Assembly: GCF_021728415.1 (NCBI RefSeq)
Contig: NZ_JAKKDV010000001.1
Coordinates: 787,977-851,976 of the forward strand
Source of the DNA: Flaviramulus multivorans
Lineage (GTDB): Bacteria > Bacteroidota > Bacteroidia > Flavobacteriales > Flavobacteriaceae
Length of the DNA: 64,000 nucleotides
Direction: 5' to 3'
The notes beneath the pieces were generated by a model. The model made no database searches, was not told the DNA's origin, and saw only the letters and a program-made list of their open reading frames with translations. Shown in pieces: positions 51,164 to 62,389 of the stretch; within the stretch, counting starts at the first letter, position 1; each line of letters starts with the position of its first letter. The position numbers and the translations under genes were made by a program.

Positions 51164-51442
51164 CTAATCAGCTAAAACAATAACTTTATTATCTTTCATT
51201 TCTATAGTTCCAGAGTTGATTTTTAATAAAGTAGTGTTTTTGTCTCCTTTAGTAAATTTATCTTGAACGTCTTCATTTAATTCAATATTACCTGAAATTT
51301 TCACCACGCCTTCTTTTAATAAAGACACAATAGGTGCGTGATTATTTAACATTTCAAACTCACCATTTACACCTGGAACAGCAACGCTAGTTACTTCTCC
51401 GCTAAATAAAGTTGATTCTGGTGATACAATTTCTAAATACAT
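51164..51442 (-). CDS. atpC: ATP synthase epsilon subunit (short form)
   Basis: 92 residues: only the N-terminal beta-sandwich (MYLEIVSPESTLFSGEVTSVAVPGVNGEFEMLNNHAPIVSLL...). The two C-terminal helices of the ~138-residue E. coli protein, which inhibit ATP hydrolysis, are missing; the sequence ends at NKVIVLAD after the sandwich. This short form is usual in Bacteroidota as far as I recall. The subunit connects the F1 rotor to the c-ring. It lies 27 bases downstream of atpD and has a terminator beyond it. Confidence 0.94.
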   Translation of the reverse strand: MYLEIVSPESTLFSGEVTSVAVPGVNGEFEMLNNHAPIVSLLKEGVVKISGNIELNEDVQDKFTKGDKNTTLLKINSGTIEMKDNKVIVLAD

Positions 51443-51469
51443 AGTTTATAATTTGAATTGTCAATTAAA

Positions 51470-52981
<1,512 letters not shown>

Positions 52982-53038
52982 TTATCTGTTTAATATTATG
53001 CGTTTTAATTTGATGAAAACACTTTCAGTTTTCGGGTG

Positions 53039-53046
53039 CAAAGATA
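53039..53046 (-). promoter_or_regulatory. atpDC promoter, -7 box
   Basis: TATCTTTG on the minus strand, about 60 bases before the atpD ATG, fits TAnnTTTG. The upstream -33 box is not clear. Confidence 0.5.
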
Positions 53047-53093
53047 ATTTTTTTAATTTAAAAAGAAAGTTGTTTTTGCAGGTTTTTTGGAAT

Positions 53094-53123
53094 AAAAAAA
53101 CACCTTCAACTTGAAGGTGTTTT
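53094..53123. terminator. Terminator of the TonB receptor-SGNH operon
   Basis: A 9-base perfect stem CACCTTCAA/TTGAAGGTG (53101-53109 and 53111-53119), flanked by A and T tracts, lies 22 bases after the SGNH gene stop on the minus strand. The single-base centre implies a slightly larger real loop. Confidence 0.82.
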
Positions 53124-53145
53124 TGTGTTTTATTTTATTCGAATT

Positions 53146-54693
53146 TTATTGTAATAAAGGTGAATAGTTTGTTGGATAATCTCCAGCTTTCGCCATATTA
53201 CCCGATACTTCGAAGTTTGTTCCGAAAGCAGTATCAATGGCTTCTAAAAATTTATTTGCCATATATGCATATCCTCTAGCTGTTAAATGAATACCATCTA
53301 AACTTACAAGGCCACCTGTAACAAGACTTGTTTGCAGTGTATAATCATCAAACACAACACCATTAACTGTCGCGTCTTGTAAAATAGCATTTAAATCTAC
53401 TAAAACTACGTTAGGGTTAGCACCAGCAACACTTGAAATGGTTGCATTGTACGCGTCCGTCGCCGTTTTAATTTCTGCTTGCTCTTCAGGTGTTAATACC
53501 CACTTATCCGCAAGAGGGATAGCAACACCATTTACTGTTTGAGGGTTTCCAGGAACAGCTTCGGTTCCTATAAATGAAGATGATGTTAAAACAAATAAAT
53601 CAGCAGAAGTGGCTTGCCTCATACTTATTAAAGCGGGATTTAGCGCCGTTAAATCTGTTAAACTTTCATCCATAATCACCACTGCATTATTAGGGATTGC
53701 AGCAAACGTAATAGTTCTTTTTGCTATTTCTGCGTCAGCCATTTCTTGCGTCATAGGAGTATTAGCAACTAAAAAGGCAAAGGCTTGTACTATTCCGGCA
53801 TTGTATGCTCCGTATGCACTGGCACTATTTAAGAATCCGGCAGTAGCGGCATCTAATGGGATAGGGTTATGCGGAACCGTAGTAAAATGAGGTAAATCGG
53901 TAATATATGGTACATTGGTTACAACACCCTTAGCACCTCCTGAAGTTAGGGTAGTAACTAAAGTTGTAAAAGCAAAATCAAATGTAGGAGTAGCTGTTAT
54001 AGTATTTGAGCCATCTCCTCCAGAAGTTGCATAACCTAAAACATCATTGCCTCCAATTTCAGATAAAGTGAAAAATGTAGGACTTTGAGCCATGGCTAAT
54101 TCAAGCATTGATGCATTTGGTGTTGAACCCGTTAAGCGTACTGCATAAGGGTTAGCAGCAGCAGGAAAATTAGCCAGATTTCCATAACCATTAGCTAGTA
54201 AATGAAAACTTTTTGCACCAGGTACTCCTAAATTTTTGAATGGCCCTGTTGGGTTAGATAATAAATCTGTAGATACAGTTACAGGCCCTATTACACTCTC
54301 TAAAGGTACAGGTCCAGCACCACCAAAAACGAATCTAGGAGCCAAAATTCTAGAACCACCAACAGCTAAACCGCCAAAATTGTCATTCATTAAGGGCTGT
54401 GTAAAAGCACCACCTCCAATTTTTGCAAATGCTTTTGACAAAATATTAGGAAAGGAATTTTCCTGAGCAGCAATAAATAAAGCATTATCAGTAAATCCAG
54501 CCGTAAAAGAAGCTCCTAAAGCTACATAGTTTGAAAAGTTTACACTTCCTGCACTTAATTCAGGAAGTTCTTCTACTATTTCTGGCAGTGCATTATAATC
54601 TGCAAGAACATCTTCTGGTTCATTACAAGCTGCAAACCCTAACAGGATTAGTATCAGCCATATATATTTTGTATTCATAATTGTCTTTTTCAT
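53146..54693 (-). CDS. SGNH/GDSL-family hydrolase lipoprotein
   Basis: 515 residues; the N-terminus (ATG at 54691-54693, or five codons later) leads to TKYIWLILILLGFAACNEPE, a lipoprotein signal. Catalytic blocks are YVALGASFTAGFTD (block I serine, GAS in place of GDS), SEIGGNDVLGYA (block III, GxND) and SLDGIHLTARGYAYMA (block V, DxxH). The protein is longer than a minimal SGNH esterase, with large insertions between blocks. It starts 5 bases after a TonB-dependent receptor stop, so ester hydrolysis of something taken up by that receptor is a fair inference. The substrate is unknown. Confidence 0.87.
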   Translation of the reverse strand: MKKTIMNTKYIWLILILLGFAACNEPEDVLADYNALPEIVEELPELSAGSVNFSNYVALGASFTAGFTDNALFIAAQENSFPNILSKAFAKIGGGAFTQPLMNDNFGGLAVGGSRILAPRFVFGGAGPVPLESVIGPVTVSTDLLSNPTGPFKNLGVPGAKSFHLLANGYGNLANFPAAANPYAVRLTGSTPNASMLELAMAQSPTFFTLSEIGGNDVLGYATSGGDGSNTITATPTFDFAFTTLVTTLTSGGAKGVVTNVPYITDLPHFTTVPHNPIPLDAATAGFLNSASAYGAYNAGIVQAFAFLVANTPMTQEMADAEIAKRTITFAAIPNNAVVIMDESLTDLTALNPALISMRQATSADLFVLTSSSFIGTEAVPGNPQTVNGVAIPLADKWVLTPEEQAEIKTATDAYNATISSVAGANPNVVLVDLNAILQDATVNGVVFDDYTLQTSLVTGGLVSLDGIHLTARGYAYMANKFLEAIDTAFGTNFEVSGNMAKAGDYPTNYSPLLQ

Positions 54694-54698
54694 AATAA

Positions 54699-57488
54699 TT
54701 ATAAGTTATTAATTGTCCACGATAGGTAGTACATCGATCCTATAAAACCAGTACCAATGGCTTGAAAATATTCATCGCCTAAAAGGTTGGTAGCACCTGC
54801 TTTAAAAGTTGATTTAAAACTTGGAACTGTTAAGCTCACTTGAGCATCTACTACATGATACTCAGGAACTACTCCTGTTGCAAAAGTATTTTCCCAGTAG
54901 TAATCATCGCTAAATCTGTAGGCTATATTAAATCCAAAATTTTTAAATAACTCGGTATTTCCAAAAGCCGCCTTAAACTTATGTTCTGGCGTATTAAAAT
55001 TTGTTTGAAAGTTTGGGTATTTGTTTTGATCAAAATCTAATTTAGCGTAGGTATAACTTCCGCTTAAATCAAAATTACCTAATACTTTCGTTGATAAACC
55101 AATGGAAGCTCCATACGAATTTACTTCAGCCTCAGCATTTGTATAAGCACTATATCCTTGCCAATCTCCGTTTGCAATTGCCGCAACTGATAAACCACCA
55201 TCACCAGCTGTTCCATATAAAGGCGAAGCAACGCGTTGTTGCGAAATAAAATCTTTATAGCTATTGTAGTAAACACTAAAGTCAATAGTTAATTTATTCA
55301 GTTTCCCTCTATATCCAACCTCTGCAGAAGTTACCTGTTCAGGTTTTATTAAATCTGGGTTCGCAACTACTAAAACCGTAGGATCACCAGTAGCTCCAAA
55401 AGCTAATAATGAACTGGCAGTATAAGAATTTGTGTAAGGCGCAGCACCAGTTTGCGTAATAGTAGCTGGTTGACCTAATAGTTGACCTGCTCCACTAACA
55501 TCTAAATCTCTTGACCATCTTGCTAAGTTATCTGGAGAAGAACCTACTAAGAACCCTTGTCCTGAATCTAGACCAATAAATAAATCTTGAGTTGTTGGGT
55601 TTCTAAATCCTGTTTGCACAGAAGCTCTTATATTATGATTTCTGTTAACTGTTAAACCAGCTGATATTCTTGGAGAATAAAAACCATCAAAGAATTCTGA
55701 TTTATCATATCTAACGGAACCAGTAAGTTTTAATTCTAAAGCATCATTAAGCTCAAAGTTTTTCTGAATTTGAGTGTAAACACCAAATTCAGAATAATTA
55801 ATAGGTCCATTTTCCGGAGTGTCCGTATAGATAGTTCCTGATGAATTTAAGCTGTATTGTCTGTATGAACCTCCAACTTGAATATCGGCGAAATCAATTA
55901 AATGACTAAAGTTATAGTTAGCATCTGAATGATAATACTTTGAGGCATCTTGAAATTTTGAACCTGTTATTAAGTTAGGGTCGTTAATACTTCTATTAAA
56001 AGCGGTTTGATATTCTGGAGTTCCTGGTTCAAAACGCCCTGACTCAGCTTGCGCTCTTGCGGCCGCATGTGCTTGTTCATTAGTAGCGCCTCCAAGAGAT
56101 GCCTGGACATAGGTTCCAGCGTATTCTCCAAAATATGTATTATGGTCTTTCCAATCATTTAAGATTTGAATTCCAGTAACAACCATATCATAAGAATCAC
56201 CAGCTTTATCCGAAACTACATAACCTCTAACAAAGAAATTATCATTTCTTATTTCCAATTTATGTTGTTGCTGAAAAAAACCATCAATATTATATCGGTT
56301 TAACCCTTGATAGATTGTAGTTCCTGTTCCAACTTTACCAACATAAGAAAACTCTAAGTCGTTTTCCCAAGGGCGATAATATAAGCCCCAATCCGCTTTA
56401 ACACTTTCAGCTTTATAAGTGGTTAAATCTCTTTCATTGTATCCAATTCTACTTACCCTTTCAGAAGGCACTAAAGCATTTGCTCCAGCAGGTAAAATCC
56501 CTCTGCCTTCGAGTATTACGGCAACGTCTTTTATATTAGCACTAAAATCATCACCATATACGTTGACACCATTGTAATTTAAATTTGATTCTCTTGTACC
56601 ACCATCAGAATTTTTATCTACTTCGCTATTAGCAGCCCAATCCGTTCCTTTTAAATATCCAAAATTTACTTTAGCAGCAAACTTTTCACTGAATTTGTGG
56701 GCAGCACGGAAACCAATATCCACGTAATCATTATCTCCAGCAGCTTCTTGCGATGTTATCCCCTTTTTTATTGAGGTACTAATTCCTGGATAATCAAATG
56801 GGTTTTTGCTTCGCATAAATAATATACCGTTAAAGGCATTAGCTCCGTATAATGCTGAAGATGCTCCTGGTAGTAACTCTACGCTTAAAACATCGGTTTC
56901 AGTCATACCAACTAAGTTTCCTATTGGGAAGTTTAACGCAGGAGTTGAATTATCCATACCGTCAACAAGTTGCATAAAACGGTTATTAGCAAAGGTTGCA
57001 AAACCACGTGTATTAACGGATTTAAAAGTTAAACTGTTAGTGTTTACATCAACACCTTTAAGGTTTTCTAAACTATCATAAAAATCGGCAGAAGCCGTGT
57101 TTTTAATTTCTTTTAGTCCTAATCGTTCTACGGTTACGGGCGATTCAAAAATACGCTCAGGTGTTCTTGAAGCAGAAATAACCACTTCATCTAAAGAGGT
57201 ACCTTCCTTTAATACAAAATTTAATGTTTGATTATTTGTTGTTACTTCCATAGTAACAGTTTCAAATCCTACACTACTTGCTTGTACCGAAAACGGAGGG
57301 TCTTGATTATAGGTAAGTGTAAAATTACCATCAAAATCTGTTACTGTTCCAGTTGAGGTTCCTAAAATAATAATGTTTGCTCCTGGTATGGGTTGGCTAT
57401 TATCATCAACAACAGAACCAGTTATTGTTGTTTGGGAATATGTTATTCCACAAAAAAACAATAATAAAAAGGGGAGAATTGTTTTCAT
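54699..57488 (-). CDS. TonB-dependent receptor with carboxypeptidase-like N-domain
   Basis: 929 residues with a signal peptide (MKTILPFLLLFFCGITYSQ), a carboxypeptidase-regulatory-like domain (~20-95, TTITGSVVDDNSQPIPGANI), a plug (~105-235: VVISASRTPERIFESPVTVE, LPGASSALYGANAFNGILFM) and a barrel ending VPSFKSTFKAGATNLLGDEY...MYYLSWTINNL. It lacks the SusC-type plug signature and no SusD gene follows. The gene downstream encodes an SGNH lipoprotein. Upstream (57546-57601) there is a repeated 14-mer that may be a control site. Substrate unknown; lipids or esters are suggested only by the partner. Confidence 0.9.
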   Translation of the reverse strand: MKTILPFLLLFFCGITYSQTTITGSVVDDNSQPIPGANIIILGTSTGTVTDFDGNFTLTYNQDPPFSVQASSVGFETVTMEVTTNNQTLNFVLKEGTSLDEVVISASRTPERIFESPVTVERLGLKEIKNTASADFYDSLENLKGVDVNTNSLTFKSVNTRGFATFANNRFMQLVDGMDNSTPALNFPIGNLVGMTETDVLSVELLPGASSALYGANAFNGILFMRSKNPFDYPGISTSIKKGITSQEAAGDNDYVDIGFRAAHKFSEKFAAKVNFGYLKGTDWAANSEVDKNSDGGTRESNLNYNGVNVYGDDFSANIKDVAVILEGRGILPAGANALVPSERVSRIGYNERDLTTYKAESVKADWGLYYRPWENDLEFSYVGKVGTGTTIYQGLNRYNIDGFFQQQHKLEIRNDNFFVRGYVVSDKAGDSYDMVVTGIQILNDWKDHNTYFGEYAGTYVQASLGGATNEQAHAAARAQAESGRFEPGTPEYQTAFNRSINDPNLITGSKFQDASKYYHSDANYNFSHLIDFADIQVGGSYRQYSLNSSGTIYTDTPENGPINYSEFGVYTQIQKNFELNDALELKLTGSVRYDKSEFFDGFYSPRISAGLTVNRNHNIRASVQTGFRNPTTQDLFIGLDSGQGFLVGSSPDNLARWSRDLDVSGAGQLLGQPATITQTGAAPYTNSYTASSLLAFGATGDPTVLVVANPDLIKPEQVTSAEVGYRGKLNKLTIDFSVYYNSYKDFISQQRVASPLYGTAGDGGLSVAAIANGDWQGYSAYTNAEAEVNSYGASIGLSTKVLGNFDLSGSYTYAKLDFDQNKYPNFQTNFNTPEHKFKAAFGNTELFKNFGFNIAYRFSDDYYWENTFATGVVPEYHVVDAQVSLTVPSFKSTFKAGATNLLGDEYFQAIGTGFIGSMYYLSWTINNL

Positions 57489-57545
57489 TTAATCTAAGTT
57501 AGTTTAATTTTAGTTTAGCAATATATGTATATAAAATATTACTTG

Positions 57546-57601
57546 GGCATAAATTTATAAAAAAATTATGCACGCATAGTATAATTTAAAAAAATTATGC
57601 C
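57546..57601. repeat. Repeated 14-mer with inverted flanks upstream of the TonB receptor
   Basis: An identical 14-mer (T, seven A, TTATGC) occurs at 57558-57571 and 57587-57600, 29 bases apart. GGCATAA (57546-57552) and TTATGCC (57595-57601) also form an inverted repeat. The region lies 57-113 bases upstream of the receptor start; regulatory function is a guess. Confidence 0.5.
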
Positions 57602-57700
57602 TAAAAGTTTGTTTAATTGATAAAATTAAATGAAAAAACTGAGATATTGTTATTTTTTGACAAAATCAACAATAATATTTACATTAAAATTTTCGCAAGA

Positions 57701-59554
57701 TTACTCAACCGTAACCGATTTTGCTAAGTTTCGCGGTTGATCAACATTTTTATCTAGCAAAACTGCAATGTGATACGATAATAGTTGAAGCGGAATGGTA
57801 GTTAATAAAGGTGACAATAACTCTAAGGTTTCTGGCACTTCAATAACATGGTCTGCCAACTCTTTAACTTGAGTATCTCCTTCAGTAACAATTCCAATAA
57901 TTTTTCCTTTTCTGGATTTTATTTCTTGGATATTACTTACTACTTTTTCGTAATGCCCTTTCTTAGTGGCAATTACAATAATTGGCATATTCTCGTCAAT
58001 TAAAGCAATAGGTCCATGTTTCATTTCAGCTGCCGGATAACCTTCGGCATGTATATAAGAAATCTCTTTTAATTTTAAAGCGCCTTCTAATGCCACTGGG
58101 AAATTATAACCTCTACCTAAGTATAAACAGTTGCGGGTATCCTTATAAATATCAGCAATCATTTTTATATGGGCGTCTGACTCTAAGGCTTTTTCTACTT
58201 TTTTAGGAATCATTTCTAATTCTAAAAGATGTGTGCGGAAATCAGAACTACTGATAGTACCTTTAGCACGAGCTAAACGTAATGCAATTAAAGTTAAAAC
58301 GGTGATTTGCGTTGTAAAGGCTTTAGTTGAAGCCACTCCAATTTCTGGACCAGCGTGTGTATAAGCTCCAGCATGAGTTTCTCTTGCAATGGAAGATCCT
58401 ACTACATTACAAACTCCAAAAACAAATGCCCCTTTGGATTTTGCTAATTTAATTGCAGCAAGTGTATCGGCGGTTTCACCTGACTGAGATATAGCAATTA
58501 CTACATCATTTTCATTAATTACAGGGTTTCTGTATCTAAATTCAGAAGCATACTCTACCTCAACAGGGATTCTAGCCAGGTCTTCAAAAATATATTCGGC
58601 AACCAAACCTGCGTGCCATGATGTTCCACAAGCAACGACAATAATACGATTGGCATTGAGGAATTTTTTCATATTATCTTCAACACCTGCCATTTTTATA
58701 ATGGCTTCGTTTCGTAACAATCTACCCCTGTAAGTATCGGTAATAGCTTTAGGTTGTTCATGAATTTCTTTTAGCATGAAATGGTCGTAACCACCTTTTT
58801 CTATTTGCTCAAGATTAATTTGAAGCTCTTGAATGTAAGTGTCAACTAAAGAGTCGTCTTTTATTTTTCTTACTTTAACACCTTTGTGAAACCTAATCAC
58901 TGCCATTTCTTCATCTTCAAGATAAACAGCGTTTTTAGTATATTCTAAAAAAGGAGAAGCATCACTCGCAATGAAAAATTCGTCGTCGTTTTCGCCAATA
59001 CCAATAGCTAATGGACTTCCTAAACGAGCTACTACAACTTCTTCTGGTTTATTTTTATCAAAAACAGCAATTGCATATGCGCCAATAACTTGGTTTAGCG
59101 CTATTTGTACAGCTTTACCAAGTTTAACATTTTCTTGTTTTTTTACGTCTTCAATTAAATTGACTAAAACTTCGGTGTCTGTATCGGATTTAAATGTATA
59201 ACCTCTTGTAATTAACTCCTGCTTAAGCGATTCGTAATTCTCAATAATACCATTGTGGATGATAACTAAATCGCCTGAATTTGATAGGTGTGGATGCGAG
59301 TTAACGTCATTAGGTACACCATGCGTAGCCCAACGCGTATGGCCAATGCCAACATTACCATTTTTTGTAATTTCTGTGCTTGCTCTATTTTCTAAATCGA
59401 CTACCTTACCTTTGGTTTTAGATACTTTAAGGTCTGTTCCATCAAAAAGCGCAATACCAGCACTGTCATATCCTCTATATTCAAGTCTTTTTAAACCTTC
59501 AATTATTATTGGGTAAGCTTCTCTAGGGCCAATATATCCTACAATTCCACACAT
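57701..59554 (-). CDS. glmS: Glutamine-fructose-6-phosphate aminotransferase GlmS
   Basis: 617 residues. The N-terminal glutaminase starts MCGIVGYIGPRE with the catalytic Cys2, and RLEYRGYDSAG follows. Two SIS domains follow, with VACGTSWHAGLVAEYI, ISQSGETADTLAAI, VASTKAFTTQ and the C-terminal QPRNLAKSVTVE. It makes glucosamine-6-phosphate for peptidoglycan and LPS. Its 5' region contains no glmS ribozyme that I can recognise. It is the last of three minus-strand genes (GT5-like protein, DUF4270, glmS), with 157 bases before it. Confidence 0.98.
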   Translation of the reverse strand: MCGIVGYIGPREAYPIIIEGLKRLEYRGYDSAGIALFDGTDLKVSKTKGKVVDLENRASTEITKNGNVGIGHTRWATHGVPNDVNSHPHLSNSGDLVIIHNGIIENYESLKQELITRGYTFKSDTDTEVLVNLIEDVKKQENVKLGKAVQIALNQVIGAYAIAVFDKNKPEEVVVARLGSPLAIGIGENDDEFFIASDASPFLEYTKNAVYLEDEEMAVIRFHKGVKVRKIKDDSLVDTYIQELQINLEQIEKGGYDHFMLKEIHEQPKAITDTYRGRLLRNEAIIKMAGVEDNMKKFLNANRIIVVACGTSWHAGLVAEYIFEDLARIPVEVEYASEFRYRNPVINENDVVIAISQSGETADTLAAIKLAKSKGAFVFGVCNVVGSSIARETHAGAYTHAGPEIGVASTKAFTTQITVLTLIALRLARAKGTISSSDFRTHLLELEMIPKKVEKALESDAHIKMIADIYKDTRNCLYLGRGYNFPVALEGALKLKEISYIHAEGYPAAEMKHGPIALIDENMPIIVIATKKGHYEKVVSNIQEIKSRKGKIIGIVTEGDTQVKELADHVIEVPETLELLSPLLTTIPLQLLSYHIAVLLDKNVDQPRNLAKSVTVE

Positions 59555-59711
59555 AATTTCTTAAATTTGATTTTGGGGTGATTAATTAGAGGCAAATATG
59601 TAAAATAATTACTAATCAATTATAATTATTATATGAACCTATTGTTTTATACGACGAAATTCAATTTCAACAATAATACTAGCTTCATTTATAGAAAACA
59701 AAGCAAATCAA

Positions 59712-61358
59712 TTAATTAGGTTCGGTAAAAAATATTTTAAACTTTAGTTGTTTACCTTCTGGAACATTTGAATTACTTCCATGTAAAATAGTTCCTCTTG
59801 GGCTTATTATGTTAGCAGCAGGAATTTGAGTTACTTCATCATTACTATTTAAAATTTGAACCGTGCTATTATAATTTACATTGAACGAAGTAACCAAGCC
59901 AATTTTAGTGTTTGTTGAATCACGAAGCAAAATATTATTCAAATGCTCTGTAAGTCTAATTTTAAACTTAGCTGTAATTGTATCTCTTTGGCTTAAGCTT
60001 ATAACTTTTGAGCTTATTGGGTTTTGAGTGTTCTCAGTTACGTCTATTAAATAGTCAATAGTTGGAGAATTGTTTTTTATATCATAAGCAAAAATACGGT
60101 CGTATTTATGATAGGCGTCTCCATTTTCATCAAGTTCGTTATAGATGTTTTCATCTTCATATATAGCTAAATGAGCTTCATTGATTAAGCGATTTAGTAT
60201 GTAGTTGCCATCGTTATCTTTTTCATATCCGCCACTACCATTAGGAACTCTGAACGTATCAAGAAAATCATCTAAACCATTAGGGAATAAATCAACAACA
60301 GACATTGAGCCAGCTGAACCTTTTAAATAAAGTTTATCATCACCTAATTGCTTATTGCCATTTTGAAGCGTTACGAGGTTAAAATCATTTATAAATGTAT
60401 TTAGTCTATTACCAGTAAAACTCATTACATAGGTAGATCTTGTCCTTGAATCTGTTTCACCAGATGTGTAATTTATGGTAATATTGGCATTTGAAGATGC
60501 TAAATTTAGTAAAATCATATTTCCGTTACCTACTAAAGCTTCTGCTTTAAGATAAACACCTCTGAAATAATTTTTAAAATTATTAGCATTACTTAACACA
60601 GGGTCATCTTGTTTGTCTATTATGGTGTTTTTCCAAAATAACTTATCAGCGTCGTCTTCTAAAACCACTCGATATGCAGGCACAGACCTTGTTGTTGTAG
60701 TATCTGAATCGGTTATATTCCAAATTTCAATAGCGGCTTCACTTGGGATAAAATTGTTATCTTCATGAATAGTTACCACAATATGATCATCAAAATTGAT
60801 TGTACTAGTTCCGTTCAGTACAGAGTTTGTAGTGCTATTAGAATTAGAATAGTAGATTTGTGAGCTACTTCCCGTTGCATTTGGGTCTAAATCTCTTAAA
60901 AAATAATTATTCTGATAAAGCGTAAGTTTAATAGGTGCAGTTGGATCTCCATACAAAGAATCTAAAGCGTAAGTTGTATTACCATTATCATCTGTACCAA
61001 CTTGAGAGCTGAAATATGGAATGTTTATTACGATAGAATCAATAACCGGATCCACACCAAAATCTGGATTAAAGGATGTTGGAGTGACTTGTGTAACAAT
61101 ACTTGCCGTTGTAGAGCCATAAGAAGGATCGTTAAAAACGCCTAATAAGTTAGAAGCTAAATTATTTACTTGTAAAGAATCTAGTTTTTTATTGTAAGCT
61201 ACAATTGGTAGCAAGGTTTCACCAGTAGTAAAATTTGAATTTTCTTTTCCTAAAACATCGCTTTCAATAACGTTAAAATCTTTATCGCAAGCAATGAATG
61301 ATGATAAAATTAGTAGAAAGGCAATGGGAAATTTAAAGGCTTTAATCGTCTTTTTCAT
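59712..61358 (-). CDS. DUF4270 lipoprotein
   Basis: 548 residues. The N-terminus KKTIKAFKFPIAFLLILSSFIACDKDFN is a lipoprotein signal. The mature protein is beta-rich with DUF4270 features: an early ETLLPIVAYNKKLDSLQVNN, then DPVIDSIVINIPYFS and YLKGSAGSMSVVDLFPNG, which resembles the 'lipocalin/Ig-like' surface domains of flavobacteria. Function is unknown, though the gene is regularly found beside glmS and the GT5-like gene in this family (from memory). It is separated from the GT5-like gene by 24 bases on the same strand. Confidence 0.88.
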   Translation of the reverse strand: MKKTIKAFKFPIAFLLILSSFIACDKDFNVIESDVLGKENSNFTTGETLLPIVAYNKKLDSLQVNNLASNLLGVFNDPSYGSTTASIVTQVTPTSFNPDFGVDPVIDSIVINIPYFSSQVGTDDNGNTTYALDSLYGDPTAPIKLTLYQNNYFLRDLDPNATGSSSQIYYSNSNSTTNSVLNGTSTINFDDHIVVTIHEDNNFIPSEAAIEIWNITDSDTTTTRSVPAYRVVLEDDADKLFWKNTIIDKQDDPVLSNANNFKNYFRGVYLKAEALVGNGNMILLNLASSNANITINYTSGETDSRTRSTYVMSFTGNRLNTFINDFNLVTLQNGNKQLGDDKLYLKGSAGSMSVVDLFPNGLDDFLDTFRVPNGSGGYEKDNDGNYILNRLINEAHLAIYEDENIYNELDENGDAYHKYDRIFAYDIKNNSPTIDYLIDVTENTQNPISSKVISLSQRDTITAKFKIRLTEHLNNILLRDSTNTKIGLVTSFNVNYNSTVQILNSNDEVTQIPAANIISPRGTILHGSNSNVPEGKQLKFKIFFTEPN

Positions 61359-61382
61359 ATATGATTGAATGAATGTAATGGG

Positions 61383-62192
61383 TTAGCTTAAAACGCTATT
61401 ATTAAAAAATGTTGTATAAGCTTCACCAAATTCATCTTTACTTTTATATTCTAAAATAGGTTTTTTAGATGCTTTTAAATGTTTAACTAATTCCTCAGGA
61501 ATATTTTCCGACCCAATAATTAACGCATCAGAATAGTCAATGGCAACTTTCATTAAGTTATTATAAGATGGTTCTTCCAACGATTTAATAGCATCCTCAT
61601 TAATATTGTCAAATTTAATCTTATTAACCATATCTTTATTTAAGGTATTGTTAAAACTTTGATTATAAATGGAGGTTACAATTTTACTTTCGTTAAATAA
61701 CGGTTCGTCTTTGTAGAATTCTTTTAAATAAACAGGAAGTAAAGAGGCTAGCCAACCATGAACATGAATAATATCGGGCGACCAATTTAATTTTTTAACC
61801 GTTTCAATAACTCCTTTTGCAAAAAATATAGCACGTTCATCATTGTCAGAAAACAAATTACCATCTTCATCGGTTAAAGTAGCCTTTCTTTTAAAGTACT
61901 CATCATTATCAATAAAATAAACCTGAATACGCTCTTTTGGGATGGATGCCACTTTTATTATTAATGGCATATCGAGGTCGTTAATAACTAAATTAATTCC
62001 AGATAATCTTATAACTTCGTGTAATTGGTGTCGTCTTTCGTTTATATTACCATATCGAGGCATAAATATTCTTATTTGTCCACCTTGTTGATTCACCAAT
62101 CTTGGCGCTTCAAAAGACATTGAAGAAATTTCAGTTTCAGGTAAATAAGGCACTACTTCAGATGATACATATAATATCCTCTTATCTTTCAT
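61383..62192 (-). CDS. GT5 glycogen/starch-synthase-like half protein
   Basis: 269 residues, matching only the N-terminal Rossmann domain of GlgA (~480 residues). It begins KDKRILYVSSEVVPYLPETE, with IRIFMPRYGNIN and HVHGWLASLLPVYLKEF in the expected places. The ADP-glucose-binding KTGGL motif after the first strand is replaced by PETEISSMSF, and the whole C-terminal domain is absent. It cannot be an ordinary glycogen synthase. A sugar-binding or regulatory role near glmS is possible. It is divergent from panC and leads the DUF4270 gene. Confidence 0.85.
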   Translation of the reverse strand: MKDKRILYVSSEVVPYLPETEISSMSFEAPRLVNQQGGQIRIFMPRYGNINERRHQLHEVIRLSGINLVINDLDMPLIIKVASIPKERIQVYFIDNDEYFKRKATLTDEDGNLFSDNDERAIFFAKGVIETVKKLNWSPDIIHVHGWLASLLPVYLKEFYKDEPLFNESKIVTSIYNQSFNNTLNKDMVNKIKFDNINEDAIKSLEEPSYNNLMKVAIDYSDALIIGSENIPEELVKHLKASKKPILEYKSKDEFGEAYTTFFNNSVLS

Positions 62193-62357
62193 ATGTTTGT
62201 TTTTGTTGACTTTAATGACTTTACATCATTAGCAGTTATTAATTTCTTTTAAAGAGAAATTTTGTAAAGCTTACTCTGTAAAGGTTGTGCTTTTGAAAAA
62301 TTCAAAATAAAAAACATGCAAAACTACAAAAATTTATGCTAATTGGTTGTAAAATCT

Positions 62358-62365
62358 TAAGTTTG
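62358..62365 (+). promoter_or_regulatory. panCD promoter, -7 box
   Basis: TAAGTTTG lies 24 bases before the panC GTG. There is no clear TTG box at the usual distance. Confidence 0.5.
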
Positions 62366-62389
62366 CACGCGTTAATTTTTTATTAAATA

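Noticed and set aside
57489-59711. glmS ribozyme or riboswitch before glmS
   Set aside because: The 157-base leader shows no conserved ribozyme core, and glmS ribozymes are characteristic of Gram-positive bacteria.
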